A stretch of 64,000 bases of DNA from Tubiluchus corallicola (GCA_030141605.1 JAQGDQ010000126.1:312001-376000), one strand, 5' to 3'; shown: positions 31,164 to 43,346, counted from the first letter of the stretch. The notes: generated from the sequence alone by a model not told the origin. Numbers and translations are program-made.

Positions 31164-32873
31164 ATGTCTAATTGTCAACGATGGTTAATATTTTCTACAA
31201 TTTACACAGTCATTTTTGCAAAAGGTTTTGAAACAAAATGTGAAAAAAACGAGGAGACGGCATTGATCATGATACCAATTCTTGCAAGAAACAAAGCGCA
31301 TACATTGCCGCATTATTTGGGCTATATCGATGAGTTGAATTATCCAAAGAGCAAGATTGCATTGTGGATAAGAACTGATCATAATATAGACAACACTTCG
31401 GCAATATTACTCGAGTGGATCAGTAAAGTTGAAGGGAAATACCACTCAATTGATTTCAATTCCGTTGAACACCCGAAATCATTTCCTGGCGAAGATTCTC
31501 CACTTTCTTGGTCCCAGTTTAGGTTCACACATATTATCAATCTCCGAGAGGGAGCCTTAACGGCAGCGCGAAAAATAAGAGCAGACTATGTATTTTTCAT
31601 TGATTGTGATAACTTCATTGAAAATAGCAAAACACTGAAGGTACTTATTAATGCCAATAAAACAGTTATAGCTCCTATGTTAGAATCACGATCTACTTAT
31701 TCGAACTTTTGGGGTGCACAAACTGCAAATGGGTATTACAAACGAAATGCAGAATATATAAAGATATATAAGAAGTTCAAACGTGGCTGTTTCCCAATTG
31801 CAGTTGTCCATTCCTCTTTTCTGATTGACCTCAAAAATTCTACATCAATGGCCTTAACATTTGATAATAAAAAACTTAAAAGCAATTATGATAAAGAACG
31901 TGATGACGTTCTCATTTTTGCTCACTCTGCACAGGCTGCTGGAATTCAGCAATTCGTCTGTAATTATGAGGATTTTGGTCTCCTTACCATTCCGCAAACA
32001 GACATGCAGGCTGATATCCAGGAAGTCACCAACTTAAAAATTGGAGCAATGGAAACATTTTCTACAGATGAGGTATGTTGGGAAATGAACAAAAGACGGT
32101 ACAATAAACAATTTTTGACATCACAATACATAACAGCATTAAGGCAGAAGAAAGACTCGTTGGGTTTTGACAGGGTGTTTGTAATAAACCTTCAACGACG
32201 ACCAGAAAGAAAGCAACGTATGACGGCGATGTTTGAGGCACTTGATATAGAAGTTGAATTCATTGATGCCTGGGATGGGCTTAAGTTGAACAAAAGTTGG
32301 CTAGCAGAAAATGGAATCAGAGAACTAGAAGGATATAGAGATCCGTTTCTTCACCGTTCAATAAAGTTAGGTGAAGTTGCAACAACAATGTCACATCACA
32401 AAACGTGGAAAGAGATTGTAGATAAAGGTTACAGAAGTGCACTCATATTTGAGGATGATGCTATGCTTGTTACCAACTACCGACAGAAGATACGTGAAGT
32501 CATGGACGAAGCAGAGAAACTTCATTGGGAGTTCATCAACTTCGGTGGCAAGTTTCTTGACAATTTCTGGAAATCTGCCAAGGACTCAAAGTTTTTTGTG
32601 ATCCCCGGTTACACCTACTTGCTGCATTCTTATGCCCTCACATTTTCTGGTGCCCAAAAATTGGTGCAAGGCAAGCCACTGGAAAAAATTGTGGCCGTTG
32701 ATGAGTATGTACCAATCATGTACAACAAACATCCTAATGCTGAATGGAGTTCAAAATTCACTCCAAAGTCTTTGCGTGCATTTGCTACAAAGGATTGGCT
32801 AGCCTATCCAAGCTTGGAGCTACATCATTATGTCAGTGACGGTTATAATTCTCCATTATTGAATGAAACGTGA
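31164..32873 (+). CDS. COLGALT: Procollagen galactosyltransferase (GLT25D/COLGALT family), intronless
   Basis: 569 aa in one exon. The family transfers galactose from UDP-galactose to hydroxylysine of collagens in the ER lumen. A hydrophobic leader (WLIFSTIYTVIFA) gives a signal peptide. The N-terminal glycosyltransferase half has YVFFIDCDNF (DxD at 147-149). The C-terminal GT25 half has VFVINLQRRPERKQRM (from 338), GEVATTMSHHKTW, ALIFEDDAM (426-434) and VDEYVPIMY (from 512). These correspond to the three acidic sites known in human COLGALT1. Length is slightly short of human (622 aa). The C-terminus ends LLNET; the RDEL-type ER-retention tail of the vertebrate enzymes is missing. A polypyrimidine acceptor at 31110 suggests a 5' UTR intron. 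Lack of coding introns could mean a retrocopy, but the frame is intact and likely functional. Confidence 0.93.
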   Translation: MSNCQRWLIFSTIYTVIFAKGFETKCEKNEETALIMIPILARNKAHTLPHYLGYIDELNYPKSKIALWIRTDHNIDNTSAILLEWISKVEGKYHSIDFNSVEHPKSFPGEDSPLSWSQFRFTHIINLREGALTAARKIRADYVFFIDCDNFIENSKTLKVLINANKTVIAPMLESRSTYSNFWGAQTANGYYKRNAEYIKIYKKFKRGCFPIAVVHSSFLIDLKNSTSMALTFDNKKLKSNYDKERDDVLIFAHSAQAAGIQQFVCNYEDFGLLTIPQTDMQADIQEVTNLKIGAMETFSTDEVCWEMNKRRYNKQFLTSQYITALRQKKDSLGFDRVFVINLQRRPERKQRMTAMFEALDIEVEFIDAWDGLKLNKSWLAENGIRELEGYRDPFLHRSIKLGEVATTMSHHKTWKEIVDKGYRSALIFEDDAMLVTNYRQKIREVMDEAEKLHWEFINFGGKFLDNFWKSAKDSKFFVIPGYTYLLHSYALTFSGAQKLVQGKPLEKIVAVDEYVPIMYNKHPNAEWSSKFTPKSLRAFATKDWLAYPSLELHHYVSDGYNSPLLNET

Positions 32874-33009
32874 TGGTCATACATAATTTTCGTAAGTAGA
32901 GATTATCGGGGAATGTTTCGTCCAGTTTATCCAAAATTAATGCACATAGTGTATTAATTTGGAACGATATGTATACATTGGTACAAGTTTGATTAACATG
33001 AATCAAATA

Positions 33010-33420
33010 ACGTGTAAGTTAACACTAAACTTTGTAATTCTGCCAGCTAATTAACTAACAGTTTTGTTTATGATTTACGTATCAGCTCTGATGCTGAGTT
33101 GTGTATAACGTTAACTTTAATTCTACCTAGTGTATGCAAAGGGCTAGTACTTATTATTATTATTATTGCAAACAAGTAATTGTATACTTTATCATTTGTA
33201 TAATTCTAGTGATATAATTTAAAAGTCAAACCTGAAATTTGTAGTTCATACATTAATTTCACAAATGGTACAATTAACATTTTTTACAGGGGGTTGTAGT
33301 TATTGCAGTGACACAATACCTCACTGTCCATAATTGCTAAAACGTTTTGAAGAATAGTAAGAGTACTACGGTACCATACAGAGGATTGTAATAGCTCACT
33401 ATCCCCTATGCTCTTTTAAA
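33010..33420. repeat. Dispersed repeat, copy B
   Basis: Partner of 25436-25870, in the same orientation. It starts about 140 bp after the galactosyltransferase stop codon, so part of it may be transcribed as 3' UTR. Confidence 0.85.
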
Positions 33421-34104
33421 TGCGTACTAAAAACTGTAGAACTTGCAAATAACCAATTTTCCTTTTCCAATTTTACTTTTAAAAATAGTAAATAATTTAG
33501 ATGTAAATAAAGCTGGCACATCAGACATATAATACAAATTATAATTTACAGAACACTAATTTTGCCCCATTATTTATATGCCTGCATACTGTTTGTGAAG
33601 AGAGAAAACTAGGTGAAAAGAGAGTCTTACATCAAATTAAATACACTTCAAAACTATGCTTTTCGATTAGTTAATGGTTATTTTTTGAAATAATCTCACA
33701 ATAAGTCATAAGTCATTTATTTCACCATACACATTTACAATGATTACATATACAATATCTAGTGAAAGGGCCTACAATGGATATAATACAAATAAGAAAT
33801 ACTGCGCAGAAAAGCCTCAAACACTGTTCCCTTATGCACGAAGGTAAATGTGTTGTGGGCAATCAAGAAGCAGGGCTTGTTAGATTGTCCCACACAGTGA
33901 TAGAAAAAAAATATGGAGATAATCTGAAAATTTAAAGTGTATCGTGATTAAAAAAAACGTTAGTGCTTAAAATGGAATGACGTAATGAATGAAGCTCATA
34001 TATGGGATGATATGAAAGATAGAAAGACTATTATTTTTTAATAGTATGTAAATTTAAAATAACTTGATTTAGCTAACACCACTGTTTGGCAACTACTGTG
34101 AGGA
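33421..34104. other. Gene-free spacer
   Basis: Nothing coding is recognised. It includes AATAAA at 33506-33511, a distant candidate polyadenylation signal for the galactosyltransferase, and the 3' UTR region of the LINE on the minus strand. Confidence 0.4.
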
Positions 34105-35330
34105 TGGATACTGATAGAAATTTTTATTACTCACTGATACTTACTTAAAATTTGATTTTTTAGCATTTTTTAAATCTAGTAATAGATCTGCTATCTTTTG
34201 CGGATTGACAAATCTCATTCCAGACTTTTGGTCCTTGATATATTATAAAATGTTTAGCTATGTTGGTTCTACAGAAAGGCACAATGTATTGATTAAATCT
34301 TGTATTATGTCTCTTAGATGTCAATTTGACAGGAATTGCAAAAAACTTAGGAAATAGTCTATTATTGCATTTATACATGAATACTGCAATATTAAATTTA
34401 ATTAAAACATCTAAATGCATAATTCTACATTCACGGTAATGAAGTAAAGGTACTTCACTACGTTTCTGTAGGCCATACATTAACCTTAAAAATTTTCAGG
34501 CATTTCAGTTTAGATGGATATGTGGGGCCCCAAATAATGCTGCAGTAATTGAGATAAGGTAAAACCAGACTATTATACAGGATTAGTAAGTGTTCTTTCG
34601 AAAGACTGTGTTTCATGTGAGTAATGATGCCTATATTTTTAGCAATTTTAAGTCGAATATAAGAGATATGTGATTGCCAGTCTAAGTGTTCATGTATGAC
34701 AATGCCTAAGAATTTAATCTGCTTTACTTGTTGAATATAACTATTTTCAATTTGTAATGTCAAATTTGGCATTCTCTTGTTTCTTGATCTAAAAACTACA
34801 AATTTAGTTTTGGAAGCATTTAGTGATAATTTATTACTCCTAAACCAGTTAGATATTTGCTGCAATTCATTGTTTATTTCAGCTTCATTAACAGTATTGT
34901 AATATTTAAATATTAAACTGGTGTCATCAGCAAACTGCAGGATTTTCCATTATTAGTACAATGTTTTATATGATTAATGTACACAAGAAACAAGAGTGGG
35001 CCAAGTATCGACCCTTGTGGAACACCACAAGATATTAATTTGCAACACCTCTTATTCCATAGTGGTATAATTTGTTAATTAAAATTTTATGATCAACAGT
35101 GTCAAAAGCTTTTGACAGATCACAAAAAATACTCACAGATAACTTATTATCTTCAATATCTCTGATTATGTTGGTCAGCATATCAATTAAAGCCATTTCT
35201 GTAGTACTGCCTTTACGAAATCCATACTGTGTGTCGTTTAATATGCTTTGTTTATGTAAATAATCTGTAAGTTGCAAAGACACAATAATTCTCAATGCTA
35301 CATTAGCTTGCATCTCAGTTAGTCGCATTA
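34105..35330 (-). mobile_element. CR1/jockey-like LINE ORF2 remnant
   Basis: Minus strand, from RT to C-terminus. It reads YGFRKGSTTEMALIDMLTNI, DLSKAFDTVDHKIL, then (after an internal deletion) [18 protein letters not shown] and FADDTSLIF near 34940, the thumb (WFRSNKLSLNASKTKFVVF), and a typical tail QGPKVWNEICQSAKDSRS. Frameshifts and the deletion between GIRGVAN and GVPQGS make it inactive. FADD is the RT catalytic box. Confidence 0.9.
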
Positions 35331-35828
35331 GAGCAGTCTGTTTCCAAAGGTGTAGCGCTTCAGATATTCCAAACTAGAAATCTCAGTTATGTCAGTCCCT
35401 CCGGTCAGTTTTATGAAAACTCGGCCATCACGGGTCCAGGTGGTGCATTTTTTCATTTTTGCCATCTCCCTTGTATGTTTATAGATGCGAGCACTTAAAC
35501 TCGACAAGTGTTCGTTAATGTAAATTCTGTTGTTGTTCTTGCTTGCACCAAAGTCACCGAAATTGTGCGCACTGCACGTCTTTAATTTACTTTTATTACG
35601 AAGCAGCTCACGTTTCTTCCTTTTACTATTAAATCTAACAATGATAGGAGAACACAGTTCCGGTCTGCTACTAGGTACTCGGTGAGCATTATTAATTTCG
35701 TACAGCTCCACTTTAACGCCAATATGGTTAGCTACTTCTGAAACTATATTGACTGCATCCTCAGCGTTTGTTTCTGGTATACCAATAATTTCAAGGCAGC
35801 CATTTCTCTGGTACCTTTCTAATTTGTT
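35331..35828 (-). mobile_element. LINE ORF1 C-terminal part
   Basis: Minus-strand ORF1-type RNA-binding protein of LINEs: LERYQRNGCLEIIGIPETNA, IGVKVELYEINNAHRVPS, IIVRFNSKRKKRELLRN and RIYINEHLS. This is the L1/CR1 ORF1 RRM-like pattern. It lies directly upstream, in transcript sense, of the ORF2 remnant, so both belong to one element. Its N-terminal half is found at 36206-36775 beyond an intervening segment that begins the tandem array. Confidence 0.85.
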
Positions 35829-36205
35829 ACCAACCAAAAAGTAAAAATCTACATGCACATATACGCTGATGAACGCTAATCATTGTTATATCCTTGCAAC
35901 GTCATTTTATTTATAAAAAAAAACAGTTTTTGAAATCGGCACGAAATGCAGAATCCTTACTTTTTAGTCTTTGCTGTTGTTGTTGGTGATGGTTTTATTG
36001 TCATATTTTTCTTTGAAGCTATCACAAGTCATAGCGTTTATCGCACAATTCATAGTATTTATCGTAGAAGGCTGAAATTTTACATAGTCTTTTGTACAGA
36101 CATCTCAGTAGAGCCCTCGATTGTGTCCGTTAAGTGGATCAGCTAGATGAAATATGCAGCTAAAAAAGTCACAAAACGTTAAAGGAGGCACAATTAAAAA
36201 GAAAT

Positions 36206-36775
36206 AACAATGATAGGAGAACACAGTTCCGGTCTGCTACTAGGTACTCGGTGAGCATTATTAATTTCGTACAGCTCCACTTTAACACCAATATGATTAG
36301 CTACTTCTGAAACTATATTGACTGCATCCTCAGCGTTTGTTTATGGTATACCAATAATTTCAGGGCAGTCATTTCTCTGGTACCTTTCTAATTTGTTCAT
36401 TTTTTCTTCCAATGTTGTAGTCAACTGCTTCAGCTTATTGAATCTGTCTTCCAAATCATCAAGAGCTGGTAATTTTGCATTTTCTGTTTCAACTCGACTT
36501 AGTCTCTTCTCATGATCGTTCAGCAGTTTTGTATTGGTATTAACAGAAGTCTGAACTGTCTGAACCACTGAGTTGATCTTAAGTTGTTCATCCTTTAACT
36601 CTCTTATATCGTTCATTATCATCTCAAGTGCAGTAAGTTGACTCAAAATTTTGTCCAATTTTTGGTCCTGAGTTGTTGATACTTCTGCGGTTTCAATATC
36701 TGAACTATTATTCATGCCTTCTGATTGTTTATTAGCTGACCGTAATGAGCTTCGTTTATCGTTTTGCTTTGGCAT
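36206..36775 (-). mobile_element. LINE ORF1 N-terminal fragment, unit 1
   Basis: Starts MPKQNDKRSSLRSANKQSEG, with a coiled-coil region (LDKILSQLTALEMIMNDIRE) and the beginning of the RRM-like domain. A GAA-to-TAA change in IPETNA (near 36350) interrupts unit 1. The part 36206-36400 duplicates 35640-35828. Confidence 0.87.
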
Positions 36776-36884
36776 TTCTAATATTATTCAGTACGAACGT
36801 ATCATCAGTACCAAAAGCGTAAACACTCATAATTAATAGCAATAGACATACATATTCTGCCACATCTTTAAGACATAGATTCTC

Positions 36885-37220
36885 ATGCTCTCCTGTTTCT
36901 CTATAAGTACATCAGCCAATATTAATTCTCGTTTCAAAAACAATAAGCTCCCTCTTTTTCAAAACCCTAGCATTAATAATAGAACACTAAATTTGAGAAA
37001 CTTTAGAATGAACAATTTCATGGAAAAAATTCCATTACTAAGCAAGCAATACAATTTTGGAATGCATTACCGACATCCCTGAAACAAAGCAGCTCTTTAT
37101 CAATATTCAAATCTAAATTAAAACAACGTTTAATGACTCGTTTTGAATATCCGACACACGAACATGATGATATTCACTCAAATCATGATTTCATTTATTT
37201 AGACCTTACTAGACTATAAA
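36885..37220 (+). mobile_element. LINE ORF2 3' end, unit 1
   Basis: Plus-strand C-terminal signature: after a frameshift it reads FWNALPTSLKQSSSLSIFKS, followed by KLKQRLMTRFEYP. This is the usual W-N-LP--IK-S-SL--FK tail of CR1/jockey-like RT proteins. It is followed by a 3' UTR with a GT repeat (37222-37300) and an AATAAAG (near 37540) running into the TAC/TGC tail. Confidence 0.82.
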
Positions 37221-37221
37221 A

Positions 37222-37222
37222 T

Positions 37223-37278
<56 letters not shown>

Positions 37279-37302
37279 TGCGTGCGTGCGTGCGTGCGTG
37301 TA
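37222..37302. repeat. (GT)n/(GCGT)n repeat, unit 1
   Basis: GT run followed by TGCG repeats; it recurs at 40012-40080 and 42732-42808 with different lengths. Confidence 0.95.
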
Positions 37303-37547
37303 GGTGGGTGGGTGCGTACGTTCGTGCGAGCAGACATGAAAGTGCGTGTATTAAAAGAAAGAGAGAAAAATAGTGTGTGTAGTTTTATCATAGTGCATTG
37401 TGTGTTTGTTGTTTATCTTTTATTTTTGAATTTCTGGTTGCACTTGTAGTTTAGTTTGGACCAGACGCATTTGTTTTTATTTGAACTAACACTGATTGTC
37501 TGTCTTTTTATAATGATGGTCAATGTTTCTAAAAAGGTAGAATAAAG

Positions 37548-37635
37548 ATTATACTACTACTACTGCTGCTGCTGCTGCTGGTGCTGCTGCTGGTGCTGCT
37601 GCTACTGCTACTGCTACTGTTACTGCTACTGCTGG

Positions 37636-37667
<32 letters not shown>

Positions 37668-37688
37668 CTGCTACTACTACTACTACTG

Positions 37689-37723
<35 letters not shown>

Positions 37724-37751
37724 ACTGCTACTGCTACTGCTACTGCTACTG

Positions 37752-37831
<80 letters not shown>

Positions 37832-37832
37832 G

Positions 37833-37863
<31 letters not shown>
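37548..37863. repeat. (TAC/TGC)n trinucleotide tract, unit 1
   Basis: About 316 bp of TAC and TGC triplets directly after gaataaagatta, the probable 3' end of the plus-strand LINE, so it looks like an expanded retrotransposon tail. Poly-Ser and poly-Leu frames here are not genes. Confidence 0.95.
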
Positions 37864-37865
<2 letters not shown>

Positions 37866-37876
37866 AAACGAATGTT

Positions 37877-37955
37877 ATTGGCTAGTTTAACCAAGTTTGA
37901 AGCTAGATCATTACGTCAGTGGCGGTTATAGTTCTCCACCAATGAATGAAACGTG
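37877..37955 (+). pseudogene. Galactosyltransferase 3'-end remnant, unit 1
   Basis: About 79 bp homologous to the last codons of the gene at 31164-32873 (matching 32794-32872). In frame it reads WLV, a stop (TAA where the gene has TAT), PSLKLDHYVSGGYSSPPMNE, T, W; the gene reads WLAYPSLELHHYVSDGYNSP. The original TGA stop is TGG here. It is evidence of an older, diverged copy of this gene. Confidence 0.88.
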
Positions 37956-38168
37956 GTGCTCTGTAAAATAAAATTCATTAAAGATTTATAAATTATTATA
38001 AATTATATCATTATTATATGTCTTACGTAAATTTCTTAAGTTTTGTAACCGAAAATTGCATTCTTGTTAAATTTAAAAGAGCACTTCATATAGTTAAACT
38101 TGCCTTTGTTAAACGTTAGTCATTGTATGGAACTGAAAAATTTGTTGCTTTTACTTTTTATTTTATAT

Positions 38169-38400
38169 TGTTACGGGGGTTAAATGCCATTTATTTTCGA
38201 CCCTCTCTACATTGTGATGGTTCGATCCATTATGAAGCCATTGCATATTAGCACTGCATAGCAGCACGACATAACAGCTATAAGTAGCTGGTATGGAATG
38301 GTCCCGTCGGTTTAGTCGACAGACGGACAGGTGCGTTTACCACCTAAGCACCTGTTCCTGTAGTTACGATCAGAATGAGGAACACAGGAAAAGATTCTGG
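38169..38400 (+). mobile_element. LTR-like segment, unit 1
   Basis: Begins tgttacgggggttaaatgcc and runs parallel to the solo LTR at 44723-45056 through tataagtagctggtatggaa and the caggtg...cacctg block, then diverges. The same segment occurs at 40889 and 43650. Confidence 0.75.
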
Positions 38401-38449
38401 CTAGTTTTCGTTTTAATTTTCTGTTTAAATTTTTGTATTTCTTCAACAT

Positions 38450-38515
38450 GGTTTGGCTGATCCAGATTTGAACCCTGATCGCCTCCCCAATAATAGGTTT
38501 GCGCAGCACAAATAA
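38450..38515 (-). mobile_element. tRNA-like (box B) fragment, unit 1
   Basis: On the minus strand it reads gatcagggttcaaatctgga, a box-B-like motif, near the end of the unit. It is either a SINE fragment or the primer-binding region behind the LTR-like segment. Box A is not visible. It recurs in units 2 and 3. Confidence 0.4.
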
Positions 38516-38978
38516 TGTAATGAATAAAAACAATTTTTTGTACAAGTAAAATAAATGTGGAGGACTTTCTGGGACTGTGCGCAGCTACTTATTAAGTACC
38601 AACCAAAAAGTAAAAATCTACATGCACATATACGTTGATGAATGCTAATCATTGTTATATCCTTGCAACGTCATTTTATTTATAAAAAAAACTGTTTTTG
38701 TAATCGGCACGAAATGCAGAATCCTTACTTTTTAGTCTTTGCTGTTGTTGTTGGTGATGGTTTTATTGTCATATTTTTCTTTGAAGCTATCACAAGTCAT
38801 AGCGTTTATCGCACAATTCATAGTATTTATCGTAGAAGGCTGAAATTTTACATAGTCTTTTGTACAGACTTCTCAGTAGAGCCCTCGATTGTGTCCGTTA
38901 AGTGGATCAGCTAGATGAAGTATGCAGCTAAAAAAGTCACAAAACGTTAAAGGAGGCACAATTAAAAAGAAATAACAA

Positions 38979-39543
38979 TGATAGGAGAACACAGTTCCGG
39001 TCTGCTACTAGGTACTCGGTGAGCATTATTAATTTCGTACAGCTCCACTTTAACACCAATATGGTTAGCTACTTCTGAAACTATATTGACTGCATCCTCA
39101 GCGTTTGTTTCTGGTATACCAATAATTTCAGGGCAGTCATTTCTCTGGTACCTTTCTAATTTGTTAATTTTTTCTTCCAATGTTGTATTCAACTGCTTCA
39201 GCTTATTGAATCTGTCTTCCAAATCATCAAGAGCTGGTAATTTTGCATTTTCTGTTTCAACTCGACTTAGTCTCTTCTCATGATCGTTCAGCAGTTTTGA
39301 ATTGGTATTAACAGAAGTCTGAACTGTCTGAACCACTGAGTTGATCTTAAGTTGTTCATCTTTTAACTCTCTTATATCGTTCATTATCATCTCAAGTGCA
39401 GTAAGTTGACTCAAAATTTTGTCCAATTTTTGGTCCTGAGTTGTTGATACTTCTACGGTTTCAATATCTGAACTATTATTCATGCCTTCTGATTGTTTAT
39501 TAGCTGACCGTAATGAGCTTCGTTTATCGTTTTGCTTTGGCAT
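38979..39543 (-). mobile_element. LINE ORF1 N-terminal fragment, unit 2
   Basis: Uninterrupted frame of about 190 codons, starting MPKQNDKRSS and truncated after RPELCSPIIV, where the unit sequence takes over (VISF then stop). No GAA-to-TAA change as in unit 1. Confidence 0.88.
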
Positions 39544-39673
39544 TTCTAATATTATTCAGTACGAACGTATCATCAGTACCAAAAGCGTAAACACTCATAA
39601 TTAATAGCAATAGACATACATATTCTGCCACATCTTTAAGAAAATCCCCGTATTGGAAGCCACATAGATTATC

Positions 39674-40010
39674 ATGCTCTCCTGTTTCTCTATAAGTACA
39701 TCAGCCAATATTAATTCTCGTTTCAAAAACAATAAGCTCCCTCTTTTTCAAAACCCTAGCATGAATAATAGAACACTAAATTTGAGAAACATTAGAATGA
39801 ACAATTTCATGGAAAAAATTCCATTACTAAGCAAGCAATACAATTTTGGAATGCATTACCGACATCCCTGAAACAAAGCAGCTCTTTATCAATATTCAAA
39901 TCTAAATTAAAACAACGTTTAATGACTCGTTTTGAATATCCGACACACGAACATGATGATATTCACTCAAATCATGATTTCATTTATTTAGACCTTACTA
40001 GACTATAAAA
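39674..40010 (+). mobile_element. LINE ORF2 3' end, unit 2
   Basis: Same as unit 1, with the ATTTTGGAATGCATTACCGA (WNALP) signature and GT repeat behind it. Confidence 0.82.
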
Positions 40011-40011
40011 T

Positions 40012-40069
<58 letters not shown>

Positions 40070-40080
40070 CGTGCGTGTAG
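40012..40080. repeat. (GT)n repeat, unit 2
   Basis: Shorter TGCG part than in units 1 and 3. Confidence 0.95.
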
Positions 40081-40328
40081 GTGGGTGGGTGCGTACGTTC
40101 GTGCGAGCGGACATGAAAGTGCGTGTATTAAAAGAAAGAGAGAAAAATAGTGTGTGTAGTTTTATCATAGTGCATTGTGTGTTTGTTGTTTATCTTTTAT
40201 TTTTGAATTTCTGGTTGCACTTGTAGTTTAGTTTGGACCAGACGCATTTGTTTTTATTTGAACTAACACTAATTGTCTGTCTTTTTATAATGATGGTCAA
40301 TGTTTCTAAAAAGGTAGAATAAAGATTA

Positions 40329-40585
<257 letters not shown>

Positions 40586-40596
40586 AAACGAATGTT

Positions 40597-40675
40597 ATTG
40601 GCTAGTTTAACCAAGTTTGAAGCTAGATCATTACGTCAGTGGCGGTTATAGTTCTCCACCAATGAATGAAACGTG
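40597..40675 (+). pseudogene. Galactosyltransferase 3'-end remnant, unit 2
   Basis: Same 79-bp remnant with the same TAA and TGG changes as in unit 1, so the damage precedes the amplification. Confidence 0.88.
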
Positions 40676-41697
40676 GTGCTCTATAAAATAAAATTTATTA
40701 AAGATTTATAAATTATTATAAATTATATCATTATTATATGTCTTACGTAAATTTCTTAAGTTTTGTAACCGAAAGTTGCATTCTTGTTAAATTTAAAAGA
40801 GCACTTCATATAGTTAAACTTGCCTTTGTTAAACGTTAGTCATTGTATGGAACTGAAAAATTTGTTGCTTTTACTTTTTATTTTATATTGTTACGGGGGT
40901 TAAATGCCATTTATTTTCGACCCTCTCTACATTGTGATGGTTCGATCCATTATGAAGCCATTGCATATTAGCACTGCATAGCAGCACGACATAACAGCTA
41001 TAAGTAGCTGGTATGGAATGGTCCCGTCGGTTTAGTCGACAGACGGACAGGTGCGTTTACCACCTAAGCACCTGTTCTGTAGTTACGATCAGAATGAGGA
41101 ACACAGGAAAAGATTCTGGCTAGTTTTCATATTAATTTTCTGTTTAAATTTTTGTATTTCTTCAACATGGTTTGGCTGATCCAGATTTGAACCCTGATCG
41201 CCTCCCCAATAATAGGTTTGCGCAGCACAAATAATGTAATGAATAAAAACAATTTTTTATACAAGTAAAATAAATGTGGAGGACTTTCTGGGGCTGTGCG
41301 CAGCTACTTATTAAGTACCAACCAAAAAGTAAAAATCTACATGCACATATACGCTGATGAACGCTAATCATTGTTATATCCTTGCAACGTCATTTTATTT
41401 ATAAAAAAAACTGTTTTTGTAATCGGCACGAAATGCAGAATCCTTACTTTTTAGTCTTTGCTGTTGTTGTTGGTGATGGTTTTATTGTCATATTTTTCTT
41501 TGAAGCTATCACAAGTCATAGCGTTTATCGCACAATTCATAGTATTTATCGTAGAAGGCTGAAATTTTACATAGTCTTTTGTACAGACTTCTCAGTAGAG
41601 CCCTCGATTGTGTCCGTTAAGTGGATCAGCTAGATGAAGTATGCAGCTAAAAAAGTCACAAAACGTTAAAGGAGGCACAATTAAAAAGAAATAACAA

Positions 41698-42262
41698 TGA
41701 TAGGAGAACACAGTTCCGGTCTGCTACTAGGTACTCGGTGAGCATTATTAATTTCGTACAGCTCCACTTTAACACCAATATGGTTAGCTACTTCTGAAAC
41801 TATATTGACTGCATCCTCAGCGTTTGTTTCTGGTATACCAATAATTTCAGGGCAGTCATTTCTCTGGTACCTTTCTAATTTGTTCATTTTTTCTTCCAAT
41901 GTTGTAGTCAACTGCTTCAGCTTATTGAATCTGTCTTCCAAATCATCAAGAGCTGGTAATTTTGCATTTTCTGTTTCAACTCGACTTAGTCTCTTCTCAT
42001 GATCGTTCAGCAGTTTTGTATTGGTATTAACAGAAGTCTGAACTGTCTGAACCACTGAGTTGATCTTAAGTTGTTCATCCTTTAACTCTCTTATATCGTT
42101 CATTATCATCTCAAGTGCAGTAAGTTGACTCAAAATTTTGTCCAATTTTTGGTCCTGAGTTGTTGATACTTCTACGGTTTCAATATCTAAACTATTATTC
42201 ATGCCTTCTGATTGTTTATTAGCTGACCGTAATGAGCTTCGTTTATCGTTTTGCTTTGGCAT
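41698..42262 (-). mobile_element. LINE ORF1 N-terminal fragment, unit 3
   Basis: Open frame as in unit 2, with Ser-to-Leu at NNSSD (NNSLD). Confidence 0.88.
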
Positions 42263-42392
42263 TTCTAATATTATTCAGTACGAACGTATCATCAGTACCA
42301 AAAGCGTAAACACTCATAATTAATAGCAATAGACATACATATTCTGCCACATCTTTAAGAAAATCCCCGTATTGGAAGCCACATAGATTATC

Positions 42393-42728
42393 ATGCTCTC
42401 CTGTTTCTCTATAAGTACATCAGCCAATATTAATTCTCGTTTCAAAAACAATAAGCTCCCTCTTTTTCAAAACCCTAGCATGAATAATAGAACACTAAAT
42501 TTGAGAGAACATTAGAATGAGCAATTTCATGGAAAAAATTCCATTACTAAGCAAGCAATACAATTTTGGAATGCATTACCGACAACCCTGAAACAAAGCA
42601 GCTCTTTATCAATATTCAAATCTAAATTAAAACAACGTTTAATGACTCGTTTTGAATATCCGACACACGAACATGATGATATTCACTCAAATCATGATTT
42701 CATTTATTTAGACCTTACTAGACTATAA
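42393..42728 (+). mobile_element. LINE ORF2 3' end, unit 3
   Basis: As in units 1 and 2, with an additional 1-bp shift near 42505 (ttgagagaacatt). Confidence 0.8.
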
Positions 42729-42731
42729 AAT

Positions 42732-42787
<56 letters not shown>

Positions 42788-42808
42788 TGCGTGCGTGCGT
42801 GCGTGTAG
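42732..42808. repeat. (GT)n repeat, unit 3
   Basis: GT then TGCG repeats. Confidence 0.95.
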
Positions 42809-43055
42809 GTGGGTGGGTGCGTACGTTCGTGCGAGCAGACATGAAAGTGCGTGTATTAAAAGAAAGAGAGAAAAATAGTGTGTGTAGTTTTATCATAGTG
42901 CATTGTGTGTTTGTTTTTTATCTTTTATTTTTGAATTTCTGGTTGCACTTGTAGTTTAGTTTGGACCAGACGCATTTGTTTTTATTTGAACTAACACTAA
43001 TTGTCTGTCTTTTTATAATGATGGTCAATGTTTCTAAAAAGGTAGAATAAAGATT

Positions 43056-43140
43056 ATACTACTACTACTGCTGCTGCTGCTGCTGGTGCTGCTGCTGCTG
43101 CTGCTGCTACTGCTACTGCTACTGCTACTGCTACTGCTGG

Positions 43141-43172
<32 letters not shown>

Positions 43173-43176
43173 CTAT

Positions 43177-43219
<43 letters not shown>

Positions 43220-43268
43220 GCTGCTGCTACTGCTACTGCTACTGCTACTGCTACTGCTACTGCTACTG

Positions 43269-43312
<44 letters not shown>

Positions 43313-43313
43313 G

Positions 43314-43344
<31 letters not shown>
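43056..43344. repeat. (TAC/TGC)n tract, unit 3
   Basis: About 289 bp; the order of TAC and TGC blocks differs from units 1 and 2, so the tract evolves faster than its surroundings. Confidence 0.95.

Positions 43345-43346
<2 letters not shown>

Noticed and set aside
37529-37931. Poly-Ser/poly-Leu frames on both strands (also at 40306-40651 and 43034-43412)
   Set aside because: They are triplet repeats, open in several frames at once, and sit in a retrotransposon tail.
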